64,000 nt of DNA from Pseudoscleropodium purum (taxonomy: Eukaryota > Streptophyta > Bryopsida > Hypnales > Brachytheciaceae): positions 8,000,501-8,064,500 of the forward strand of contig OZ017796.1 in NCBI GenBank assembly GCA_963969395.1, written 5' to 3'. The notes under the pieces were generated by a model. That model saw nothing but the letters and a program-made list of their open reading frames with translations, was not told where the DNA came from and did not search any database. The position numbers and the translations under genes are program-made. Every line of letters starts with the position of its first letter. Position 1 is the stretch's first letter. Below are positions 49,325-61,684 of the stretch, in pieces.

Positions 49325-50460
49325 TTATCTATTTGCCCAAGGTGCATTTTGCCAAGCATTTTGTTGTATCGACTCAATTTTCTTGGCTTCCCACTGTCTT
49401 GTCCATGCATCTTTGATTTTTGAAACAAGGAATATATATATATATGTTGGTTGGCAAAGGTGAATAGAACATAGAGGCAGAAATTTGAAAACTGTATTTT
49501 TGGTAGCTAGGACAACAGTCAATCTAGAAGTTATAGTATGGCCGCTACAATTATCAAACCATACGATCTTCATGTGTTGATGAAGATCGACTTGATATGC
49601 ACGAGGTTCTAGAATGTATTCGGGGAAGATGGTTTGGTCAATCCAATCTTTATAGCCTATTCTATAAAAAATCTCAAGAATATTATTAATCAAATCCCAT
49701 ATAGGAGAGCCCCTAGTTTCATTTGAGAAAATGAGCATAGGAGCTTCTATTGTGGCACAACGGCCACTTGAAATGCGAACTTCCATAGTCATGGACTCCC
49801 CACCCATGACAACTTCAACGCATTTGACAATTGTATCTCCCCCAAACCCTAAAATTCGGCCATTGTCAAAATTGACAACAAAATGCATTTCATCCAAATT
49901 TTCTATGAGATTCTCATCGAATTTGTTGAATGAAAATCTCCTTTACAAGACCTCCACATGGTAGGCGGTTTGCATTTCGATTTGAAGCTCTTTTTTAGGG
50001 CTACAAGTCAAACAACCATGTTGGGATAGAAGGATTATATTGTGGTTATCTATGAACTAATGGATCCAATTCGCTATGATTGTGTTGATGGACAAAATAT
50101 CATCTTTGGGATCAATAGAATGAGCTGTGAAAATAGACTTAGAAGTTACAAAAATGCAATTCACAAAGTAGGTGAGAAGAACATTTGACACTTGATTTGT
50201 AGAGGCAGTTGAATTCTTCAAGTAATATAGGATATAAATATTGCACCCATTTGCTCTTTTTTTGCCTCGACCTGGTTTGGATTTTTGAGAATGGTGCCTC
50301 CTATTGCCCAATTGGCTTCGGTTATAAGAAAATAGAGTGATGTAGCTCGCAATATCTTCATGGAATTGATAATGTTGCTGCCACCAACGGCTGCCTTTTA
50401 TGAGGTTGATAGGGTGTTGACCACGGAAGTGTTCTGGAAATGCTTAAATGACCCGAAGAT
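49325..50460 (-). pseudogene. Transposase pseudogene, DDE superfamily (pogo/CENP-B-like DDE_1)
   Basis: A single minus-strand frame can be followed from about 50311 to 49325, interrupted by TAG at 50057-50059 and TAA at 49943-49945. It includes HSIDPKDDILSINTIIANWI, NIILLSQHG-LTCSPKKEL, then NLDEMHFVVNFDNGRILGF (first catalytic Asp), KIVWFDNCSGHTITSRLTVV (second Asp) and HLCQPT...SKIKDAWTRQWE. In this family the third acid sits just after CQP (CQPAD). Here it is replaced by Tyr-Ile-Tyr-Ile encoded by an AT microsatellite at 49432-49445. Further similarity to the upstream part (WWQQHYQFHEDIASYITLF) lies around 50.33-50.40 kb in another frame. The gene is dead: it has stops, a likely upstream frameshift and a missing catalytic residue. 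Known members are cut-and-paste DNA transposases. Confidence 0.78.
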
Positions 50461-53400
50461 AGAGGCTAGCAAAGCTGTAAACAACGACATCTTTGATTAT
50501 CCAAAAAGTAACAAATTGGCAAGTAGCAAGGCTCAAAACTTGTTGAAGACAACGTGAAGAGGTATTGGAAGAAATCGGAGTAAGTAGGAGGTGATCCATC
50601 GTCGACTACAAAAAAAAAGTAAAAATGTTGTTGTAAAAGAAAATAGTGACAGAAAAAAACAATTTTTTTAGAGGAAATAGACAAGAAAAAAACAAATTCA
50701 ATGGTGTCATCCAATATTCAATCTCTTACTCCAAGAAAAAGATAGCGGTGGGAGTATTTGAAATTGAGGTGGGAAACCACAAAATATACCCCTCCCCCGC
50801 GGCCGGGGAAGGAGTGATGGACCAGAGAGCTCTCCACCTCACCTCCCAATCTCTTCAAGGTGGTTACTGAACAAAGGAAGAATAGGGCAAGGAAGCAAGT
50901 TAAAAGAGAGTTTTCTAAGGAAGGGAGGCAAAAATAGAGTTTTCCAAAGAAAAGCTAGAGTTTAATAGTGAAGGCAAAAATTGAGGTTTCTAGGGAAGTG
51001 CTAGAGTTTGACGATGGAAGTTAAGTGCCCAAACACTATTTGCACATAAGTTGAAAAATAGTGTTGGGGATGAAAAACAAGGAACAATACTAATTATCAC
51101 TCAATATTATTTATCAATTTCAGTGTCGTCATGCAAGTATATTACAGTCTAATAGTATTGCACAAACCAACAATATTGCACCCTTAGATTGGCTACTTAA
51201 ATGTTACCGCTTAGCTAATCATGATCTTTATTGGCTAAGTAGCTAGTATATATTATGTAGCAACTCTTGACTATTTGAGACTTAGACTTTTTAATGACTA
51301 AGCTAGCTTATTATATAGCAGGTCCTAATTGGCTAGGATCCCTATGGCTTTTTTTTTTTAATAACTACTTGTTATTGGATTGGTTAACAATTAATTTTTT
51401 ATTAGAATTTTGAATTTCCAATGTTGGATTTTTTTTACCAACTTGAACTTCATTTTGGAGGCTTTTTACAAAAAGTTCTTTAGTGTCATATTAATTTGTG
51501 CATGAAAAGAGTTGTTGATTTTTTTGTTTGATTTTCTTTTTGTTCTTTATTTTTATTTGTTTTTGTTACATTTGTATTGCCTTCCCGAGTCAAACCAAGC
51601 TACTTATATCTAACTACTAAATGAAGAAAAGATTTAGATATGTTTGTTCAATGCTTTTTTCTTAAATGAAGTAAACTAAGAGGAAGTTTTTTAACCACAA
51701 GAGTAACAAATAGAGGAGGATAAGACCGCATACCAAAAGCGCATGTATAGGAAGCAGACTTTCCACCATTTGAATGATAGCCATGACCTTGTTCAAGCTT
51801 CAAGTGTGGAATACTTTAAATTTTTAGAACTTCAAGAAAAAGAACTCTAAGCTCTAAAATTTTTTATACCAATAGCTATTATTGTCAAAAAAATATGTCT
51901 CAAAAATTAAGGCTAAAAAAACAAGGAATCTACAAAATACTTTTGTGGTAGCAATTTAGATCTCTACTTGTTCAAACAATTACAACTTTTACAAGTTAAT
52001 TCAAAATAAAATACATTTTAATTTGTAAAATCTCAACAAAATTATACAAATGCTCCTAAAAATTTCAACTACAAATTAGTTGTATACAAGAAGTTGTGTA
52101 GATTCAAAGTTTGCTTTCTTCATGTATAAAGGCAACTACCTCTCTTTCCTTCAACTACACACAACTCCTACATACAAACTCCAAATCAAATAAATCTTAA
52201 TTTTTTGAAAAGCTAACAGCAAGAAAATACCACTTTTGAAATTTCAAACTTTAAAAAAACTTACTCTAAACACTACAGGTGAAAGAAGTCAAGGGTAGAA
52301 TATGAAGGTGTTTTTCTACTATTATCTTGTGTAACTTTTGATAAGTAGCCTAAAAATGTGAGAGAGAATGAAAAATCAACAAGTAACTAAGTTTTTAATA
52401 TAAATGAGGAATGTGTTGTAGAAGAATTGTTATAGAAGAATTTTTTGTTGCTCCTCATAGCTCTTTTTTATAGCTTGTAATCTTCATCTTTTTTTTTTTC
52501 ACGAGTTTATTCTCTTTTTCTTTATGTTTTTTTCAACTTAGACTTCAACCTTTGTTTTTTGACTTTGAAGTCAAAATTCACCTTACATTTCACACCTTTT
52601 TCATACTTTTTACATCTTATACAACGTTCACCTACTTCTTACATTTTACACATAATAAACTTTTAACCTTGACCCCTCTATTCTTCCACTCATTTGCTTC
52701 TATCCACTTACACCTTTTACATCTTACATCTTACATAGAATTCAACTACCTCTTACATTTACACACTTCTTGTACACCTTACATCCCTTATACTTTACCC
52801 ACCCTAAAGTTTTTAATCAAGTACTTCTATCCCTCTAACCTACTTTTAAGCTAAATTTTTCATAAAATTTACATAAATTTTACACAAAAGCTATTATTGA
52901 CTTTTAGAACTACAAAGTTTTTAATACTAAAATACTAAAAGATCCCTAATTCATTTCAAATAACCCTTTAAAATGTCTCAAAATGATAAAATGATAAAAT
53001 TAAAAAAATACAATTCTAAGCAGTGATGATAAGATCTCATGCCCATAAATACTAAATTTAAAAAAAATAATTAAATTTGGATATTCAAAAATTCTATTTT
53101 GGAATCTAAATTTAGAGAGGAGAAATTTGGATATATTTGTCTAATTTTGGGAAGTTTTTAAAGATATAGAAGTTCAAAGCTTCGCCATTTAAGGAGTTTT
53201 GTAGATCTACCAGTACTTTGAAGACTTCTAAAATCAAAGTTCCACCATATGGGGGAAATTTTACCAACTTAATCAACACTTTTTAGAATCCTAAAATTAA
53301 AATTTTTGCCATATAGAGAAAGCCAAGAAAAATACCACAAGTCTTGGAAATACCACTAAGACAAGAATTAGTACAAAACATGTGTTAAAACAAAACACGA

Positions 53401-53500
53401 GTTAGTACAAAATATGTGTAAGAACAAAAAAAAATATTAGTACAAAATACATTAAAAGATATTTGAGGCCAATCGGAGCCTATTTTAGGCCTATTTCTTT
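50461..53500. other. AT-rich stretch to the right of the second transposase
   Basis: The first few hundred bases may be further remains of the element (a minus-strand frame to 50714). A GC-rich CCCCTCCCCCGCGGCCGGGG block at 50791-50810 stands out. The rest is low complexity, including TTACA/CACTT-rich runs around 52.6-52.85 kb and diverged (T)TAGTACAAAA(T/C)A repeats near 53.35-53.45 kb. Confidence 0.35.
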
Positions 53501-56394
53501 TGCTAGTTGTTTCCCTTGCAGTGAAAGAATGGTTAGTTGTCAAAAATAAATATAAATAAAAATTTGATTTTTTTAAATTTATATTTTTATATGATGTGGT
53601 AGGGTCTCAACCACATCATACTACTGCAATGGCACAATCCTCTTGTTCTTTATAGCTTGAGAACTTGCAAGCTTCCGTTAGTCTCAAATCTCTCTTCTAA
53701 TGTTGCTTCAAAAATCAACACTAGAGGTCCTCTTAAGCAGCATCATTAAGATATAGAGGGGAAAGTCTCTAGGATTAATACAAAACTATAAGAGCACAAT
53801 ATACTTAAACAAAATACACTAAAAAAATCAAGTAAAACATATAACAATTTGCAAGAATCTTAACAAGTGCAAGACTAAACTAGGTTTGAAGAGACCCCAA
53901 TATCCTTCAAAGCTTGCTAGAACACCAACAATGGAGAAGAAGAAGCTTTAAAAAATAACCATTTAAGTAATTTGACTTAAGAATGACCAAAATCCAATTG
54001 AATGGATCCAATAGAGGAAATCTTTCGATTTTCTACTTTCTACATATATCCAAAATTCTAACTTTTGGAGAAAGATTCCAAATCACTTTAAGATTGCACC
54101 ATTTGCTTCTAAAGGACAATTTTACTTTTCAAAGTATCCTTGAAACTTTAACCATTGCCAAAAACTCATCTATACCTAGTGTTAATATAATACTAGAAAT
54201 GGATAAAAATCCAACTTTTGTAATTTATATTTTCTAAAGAAAATAACTAGCACAAGCTCTTTGGAAGGTATGTGGGAGTAAAAAAGACTTTATTGTGACC
54301 TTATTCCAATTTTGTATGCTATTGAACCACCAGCCTACCACTGGTTAACTTCACAGATCATCTTTAATTTCATCAATTTTGAAAAATCATGCCAATTCAA
54401 GTACTTTTAACTTTTGGAATGTTATGAAATTTGTCAAAGCTTATTATTAGTATAAAAAAAGCTCTTCTAATTTTTAGTGAGATTTTATCATACCCTAGAT
54501 AACTTCAATCAATTTTCTATGGTAAATTTGGACAATTGACCATTTTGAAAAGGTTCTTCTGCAAATCAAAAAACTCTAGAACTTTTTATGGAAATTCTCA
54601 TAGAATTTCACAAAAGATGTACAAGCTCATATTTTTATTTTATAGAATTGTCAAAGGAGAATTAAATCCTATTATTTCCTTTAATTAATAGTGGATAAGA
54701 AATCTTTTATACAAAAAAGAATCTTGGCAACTCGATTTCACTATTGAGTTTTTAACATGATTTCAACCTTAGGATATTATACTTTGATTGTAAATGCCCT
54801 CTATTGGTCCATCTTAAATTCATAATATTTGTAGGCTAAAACTTGAAGTTTCTACTATTTCACAAAATTGACTAGGAAGTTGAAACCTCTCTTTGAAAAT
54901 TTATTAGGGTTTTCACATAAATTCCCTCAAACCCAATTTTATCATAATTTGTCACATATACTACATGTTTAGGCTATAGGAACATGTTTTCATTCATTAT
55001 CTACAATTTACATAAATTTTAGGTTTTAATACTATTCACGTATGGGATTTGAGTTTATTTTAGAGGAAATACTCTAATTAGAACCAAATGTTATTTTGGC
55101 ATGTAACATATCTAATTTGATTTAACACTCTTTTTTGAACTTTTTGCATAATAAAACTATTTCAAAATTTCAAAAACAAAAACAAACAATGAATTCCAAG
55201 TGACAAATTCAAAGCTCACAACGTTAGAACAATGATTTGGGTTATCCATTAATTTACCTCTAAATGTACACAATGGATAAATCTCATACACCCCATTATA
55301 TAAAGCTTTGTCAATACCTTCTCTTCATCTTTTAACCTTATTATACTTCTTCTAACTTCAAGCCTTAATGTAATCACACCAAGATAAAATTTGTTGATTA
55401 TCCCTTCAATACAAATTCTTGCCCTATTTACCTTCCCAATCACTTATAATGGACTACCAATGGATATACTAACAACATAATGTTCTTCAAAGTACCTGTG
55501 GATATGGCTCTAGCATGAATACTAGGTTTTAGACAATGATGGCTTTAAGGTTGAAAAAAATTCTAAACTACTAGTAAGGCTTTGGCTTGACTATTAGGAT
55601 TTAAAGCCCATCAAAGTAACAAAATATCCATTATAGAGTCTAAAATAAAATGAATTATATTTGTGAGTTCCAAGTATTTGTGAGTCCCAAGCAAGAAATG
55701 ATGGATGACAAATTAGCTTGCTAGTAAAATAAACATCAGAATCACACCAAACAAAAGGTCATATAAACATCAACATTGTTCAAATCAAGCTTGTAAACTA
55801 AAAAATACTCACCACCAAATCCCTATTCCATAATTATAACTTGGAAACTAGACAAGTGTGAGCTTCTAAATCGTCACTTAAGACTTATAGTTTTTCTTTT
55901 TTTCAAATATTACAATTTAAGTCGTAATTTAATGCCAAAAGCCCCCCAAAGTGTAAAACACCAAAATAGGATGTAACATACCAAAATCGGTGTTTGGTCT
56001 AAAATAGAATTTTATATCTAGAATACCTTAGATGCCTACTTGTACATTGGTTTAAAATCTCAAATGGTTGAAATTAGGAGGTTTGAGAACTATTGTTCAA
56101 AAGTAGCCTAAACCTAATGTGAACCTATTAGTTGTCACTTGGGCCTCGGAATTTTTTTTACTCATTCTTTATAGTTTTTTAAGTCCAAAAGACTGAAAAA
56201 GTGTATTAACATTGTATTAGTAGAAGTCCTTGCAATTGCGGTGTGTTATTTTTTGAAAGTCCGGAAGTGCTCCAAGTACTTTCATTTACCATTATCAATG
56301 TCTAATTAGGTGTTTGGTATGTTGATAAGGAGTTTGAGATAGATTAAAGCCCTAGTAGAAGAAGTCATAGAAGATACTTAATTTAGATTGCTAC
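53501..56394. other. AT-rich gene-poor stretch
   Basis: No supported gene. A minus-strand frame at 55443-55249 (ARICIEGIINKFYLGV) looks protein-like but is too short to assign. Confidence 0.3.
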
Positions 56395-56985
56395 CCTATT
56401 TACTTAATCCCTAAAGGTCGGAGACTATGTTTTCACCAAAATCGCTCCAAAACTGTCATATGTAGTACAAATATCAAATTTTAGGAAAAAAAAAGTTTTT
56501 GGACACAAGTAACCGTAGAATCTTATAGTAAGCCTGTTTGAAAATATGCATCAAAAATTTCAAAAATTTCCACCATGTAGATTGCAAGATATTAGCACTT
56601 GAAGTGACAAATTTCTTTTTTTTAACCCTGCAAAAAAACGGGCAGCTGCACTTCAAAAGGTCACATTTATATGAAAAAATGTCCAAAATGGTGGTTACTC
56701 TTTGGATTCATTTTTCAAGTCAAGTTGGCTACATGCTTAAAAAATTTCAGATCATTTGGAATCATGCAACATATAGGAAAAAAATAGTAAGTAGAAAAGA
56801 ATAGAGAATGATTCAAAATACTAAATTATTAATAATTTATTTATGGAATTGAAAAATGCCAATTCCAATGGTTGCAATGTTGTAATAAATAATCTACACC
56901 CAAAGTTTTTATTTTTTTTCTAAAAATATTGAAAATTGAGTTAAATAAAGGACTTCAAAGATAGTTTTAGAGTAGATTTTCAATA
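56395..56985. repeat. Dispersed repeat copy B2 (partner of 24600-25180)
   Basis: Nearly collinear with copy B1, with many substitutions and small indels. See copy B1 for the shared blocks. Confidence 0.75.
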
Positions 56986-59910
56986 ACAATCCATAAACTC
57001 CCACAAATTAAAATTCCTCATAACTTTTGACTCATTGATCAAAACGGAATGATTCAAAGCATTCTAAGTATATAAAATTCTAGAGAATCAATTTCAAATT
57101 TTAATTTTTTTTTTAAATAATTTTTAAAGAAGTCTTTTTTATTGTTGAGCTACCCCTTGAGCATAGAAAAGTATATATTATACAATAACTTCTTAACTAT
57201 GTAGTCAAAAGTTATGAAAATTGTTGGGCCTTAAAGCTATTCCTTGGGCACATATTATGTTAAAATTTCAGCAAAAAAAATAAAAACTCCATTTGTGGTG
57301 AGTTGCCCTAAATTTCTATGTTGCCAAGAAATACAGTTTGGGTGTCTATTGGTTAAATCGACCGATTCATGAAGACACACACCAAAGCTTGGAGAAAGGT
57401 GTTTCTAGCATATAAGTACACTAGGAGCTCAACGGTGAAGTCGGTTTATGAATATTCCCTCGTACAAGAGTGATTCCTTTTTGGAGGAATTAAATACAAG
57501 AAGTAAAGAATTTAGATCTCTCCACAATTAATGCAAGAAAGCATATAAACTTGTTATTAGCATTTGGAATCTTCTTAGAGATTGCCCAAAAAGTTTTGTA
57601 AATTTTTGGATTGCAAAAGATGATTCCATGGGAAGTCAACCGCGTTTATTGACGATTGAAAATTCATTAAGTTGTGACCTCTTGGTAGAAGTAGATGCTT
57701 GTTGGAATGGGCCCAAAGCTAGTACGATGCTTGGCAGCTATATATGGTTTTGTAATGTTTGTAGGATGTACGGAACCTCTTCTCTTCATTGTATTTGTCT
57801 TGGGTTGTATACTTGTAAGTTAGTACTTATGGAATTGGGCCAAAAATATCTTCAAGGTTTCTTTCTACAACACACCCATGGTTGAATGTATCTTTGTCGA
57901 TAAGTGGCCCACTACGCTTCAAGGATTTATCAAATGACATTAAATGACAAAGAGGCCAATTTCTTATTTTTTTTGATTTGGAGAAGAACGTGTGCTTTTG
58001 TTTTCTTTGAGCATTTTACATTAACTACTTCTAGTTGAAAATTACGTGCTATAATTACCTTATTTCCATCCAAACCTTCAACTACTTGTTGAATTAGAAT
58101 GTCAAAATATTGTACACCAAAAAAAAGTATCTTACAGCTTTCCCTAGACCAATCACTGAGAATTTTGTCAACATCAACTTCTTTTTTGTTCCTGATATAA
58201 CATGCTCATATATTAATTGGTGATATTATTTGAACAAGCTCCTCCATCCTTAAATTCTTGTTCTCTACTCTACTGGACTAGCACTTCATTTTCACTGTCG
58301 ATAGCATCAAATTTGGCCATTTTAAGGAGAATTAGAGGATCTTCTATTTCAAGTGGGACCTCTTCAAAATCCTTCTTCCTTTGGGATTTTTCAATCTCCA
58401 AATTATCTCCTATGATAGAGGAATCATTGATTGAAATACATAATTGATTATTTTTAATCATTGTCTTCTTTCACTCCCATCCAATAATGGCCATCTTGCA
58501 AACCAAACAAGCCTTTAATTCTTGCATGTAGGCTCCACAAAACAAGTTGTGTCCACAATCCTAGAAAATACTTGCAATATTAGTTGAAGGGTAGTTGCAA
58601 GAAAGGGTATGAGTCCATTTTTCATAGCATTTTATAAAACCGGTTTTTGTCCAAGCTATAACTTTTGAATTTTAAACCCAATGCCAAAGCAAAAAGCTTC
58701 TTTGTAGATTTTTCGATTGCAATTGTATCACTTATTTTTCAAAAAAATTCAAATTTTTTTAAATATTTATAAGTCAAATTTTCTAATTTGTCACACTTTC
58801 AGTGTTTTTGTTTTTTGTACTAAAGAATACCCAAATTTAATGATATAGAATTGGAATTTTGGTGGTCTATTTCCACACTAGTTGTACTTGTTCTATGTGA
58901 GGGGCATCAAGAAATTCATTATTTTATGTCCTCTACGTTTGTCCAAATAGGCCAAAAAAGGGATCCATGACAAGTACACTATTGAACATAGAAGATGGTT
59001 TGAAGTTCATTCTTTTGGTGAAATTTCATCACCATCAAGTCCCTACTAGTGTCTAATTTTTAGATTTTTAGATTTTATTATAATTAATTAATTAAAAATA
59101 CAAACATTGAAATAGCCTTTTTCTACTCACAACTCTTCAAGTCCTAAAAAGGGGTATTTCAACTTGGGTCTACCTCTACTCCTTCTAACTTCAATAATAT
59201 GAACTCTGCATAACACTCTAGCCCATGGCCTACTAGTTCTCCATGGAAAATAGAAGTATTGATAGTTGTCAAGAATTGCTTCCAACTGTAATATGAATAT
59301 TTGGTCCTAAGATTTGAATTGGTTAAATATGGGGCTTGATGATAGAGGATATTGGCTCTACGGTTAACCAAATGATAGTTGGGGTTGAATATGCTATATT
59401 GGAAAAGATGCCAAGCTACTTGTTTGTTGATGCTAATTTGGCCTTATCAATGAGTAATGAGAGTCAATCATGAAGAATCTGATTTTTTAGAAAAAACTAG
59501 TAGTGTTGTTCCAATTTTATAAGAGGGAACTCTAGAGATATCTGAATCCATGATTCCAAGCAAGAAGTTGAAATTTGATCCAATGAAACTAGTCTACCAC
59601 AATAAGCTTATCCTATGAACTTCACCTTTATTGGCTGGGGAGGAGAGTTCAATATATTTAACCATGTTTCTCAATGCCACAATAATTCGGTTCCAAAACT
59701 TTGATCCTTTTGTAGCAGACAATTTGTGAACCATAAAACCATATTTAATTTCTTTACTTAATTTGAATACAAATATCTTGCAATTAGTCTATAATGTTAA
59801 AGTTTTCTTCCACCCATTCTCATATTTTAGTATTTAAAAAGATCATAGGGTTAGATATTTAAAAAAAAGATTCTTTATGCATTAGAAATGGCACAATTTT
59901 AAGTGATTTC
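56986..59910. other. AT-rich gene-poor stretch
   Basis: No gene, RNA or organised repeat that I can support. Confidence 0.35.
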
Positions 59911-60236
59911 ACTATAATACAACATGGTAAAAAAAAACCACATTCAAAATTGAGTGCAGTTTTTTTTGACACATTTTTGAGTAAGTCGACTGTGAGGGTA
60001 GGTAGTGCTTTTTGCAGTTTTTCACTACAATTTTTAGAGTTTGGAAGAATATAATATACCATTGGAAAGATATTGAAAATATCTTTTCAATGGTATATTG
60101 TACATTTCCAAATTCTAAAAATTGCAGTTAGAAATTGCAAAAGAAGTTTGTTGTCCACTATGAGTGCATGTACAAAAATGTGGCAAAAAAAACACTCAAT
60201 TTTGAGTGTTTTTTTTTTACCATGTTTTGTTATAGT
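59911..60236. mobile_element. 326-bp palindromic (fold-back) MITE-like element
   Basis: The two arms of about 160 bp meet at GATATTGAAAATATC near 60076. Outer ends: ACTATAATACAACATGGTAA on the left and its near-complement CATGTTTTGTTATAGT on the right. The arms share a CACTCAATTTTGAGTG-like segment and TTTGGAARAATRYAATATAC. Arm identity is high near the centre and lower outward. A TA target duplication (ACTA-TAATAC / GTTA-TAGT) is possible but not certain. Confidence 0.8.
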
Positions 60237-61684
60237 ATTTTTAATTACAAAGGGCTTTAGGACTCTAAGATTCATTGACATATTTCTTGTCTAACTATTC
60301 ACCTAAATTAACTAAGCAACATTAATAAATTCTAAATCAAATTCCAGTCCAAATTTTCCTTGATCTAAACACAATTATCATTAGAGAAAATAGAGGAAGA
60401 TAATCCAAAATGACTTCCTTCTTCAGAGTCCCTAATAAGGAGATGAAGATTTATAGTTTTTCAAGCAAAATAGTTTATGGCTTAACAAAACTACAAGAAA
60501 AAGCTTCAGTATTTCAAATAAGTTTTAAAGTATAATCCTTGACATGGAATTAAAAGTAATGACCTCTAAAGAAATTTTCAGTAAAAATTTAGTAAAAACA
60601 CATACATTTCAATAAATATAAATGCTATACCAAAGTTCACAGCTGTGCCGATCGGAAGATTTTCAAAAGTACCAGACACCCGGACTCCTCAGCATCCAGG
60701 AAGCTCGATTTAAATGGGGATCCACACATCGACCACATGGCAGGTTGGCATGGCCCATTAGGAGAGGACTTTTTTTGTTTTTTTCCACCTGAGTGTTGAG
60801 TGTAGCTGGTATGTAGTTTTCACTGCATGGTGCTAATTTTCCATCCCCTGGCAGCTCCACACTGCCAGGGAGCCATGTTTTTCCATGAAATATGGTGCAT
60901 GGCGGATGAAGACATGCTGCAATGTCATAGGAATATGAAGTGTTAGTAAGCACTATCATTGCCATGTACCCTGACAATCTAGCAGTGAGGCTTTCAACCC
61001 ATGATTAATCATTTGAAATAACTAAAGCAGGTTGCTAGTGCTAAACATCTGCTATGCTTATTATTAAACTCTCCCATAATTTTTTGCATATGTTATTCGA
61101 GTATTGTCTAGGGAGCATCAATTCCATCAGAATGAGATATCACTACCAGTACATGCAAACTGGGGTTATAGAAAGCTACAGTGGAAAGCTAAGTGGACCA
61201 AACAAGCCATGCATTCCCATGTTATCCAGGCAAGATTCGAAGCCCAAGCTCCACATGGAAACAGGAGCTGGCTCTTGTATTTGCATGATGCTTCACCTTA
61301 TTAACTGGGTATTCATGGGGGCAGGAGTTGAGGCCTCTTTAGAATTCTATTTGCAGGCCAAATCGGACAAAGAGGGTTGGATGGTGTGATGCAAGTCAAA
61401 CCCTAGTTGCATTGGCTGACATTTCGGGAGTTTGGGACACTAGCTGGAAGAGCTCTGCCGCAGTACCAGTTTCGTCAGGTAACTTAACCGTGTAAGGATG
61501 GGCTGGTCTCCACTAAAATCATCATTTTCTAATATTGTGGGAATCAATTGCTTAAAAAATGGAAAAGTATTCACGACAAAACTATTGTAGAAGATGTTCC
61601 TTTTCCACGACAAAACTGGGAGGACAATAGAAAGCTAAGTGGAATCGGTCAAACCGCTGCAATAATTTCAAATGCTCAGATGTA
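60237..61684. other. Spacer of rising GC content before the third transposon-like gene
   Basis: The 60.66-61.45 kb part is mid-GC and may be internal sequence or an end of the neighbouring element. Short frames on both strands (for example GKTWLPGSVELPGDGKLAP on the minus strand) match nothing I know. Confidence 0.3.

Noticed and set aside
60663..60977. Minus-strand 104-codon frame with protein-like composition.
   Set aside because: No recognisable motif, no second exon, and close to a transposon-like gene.
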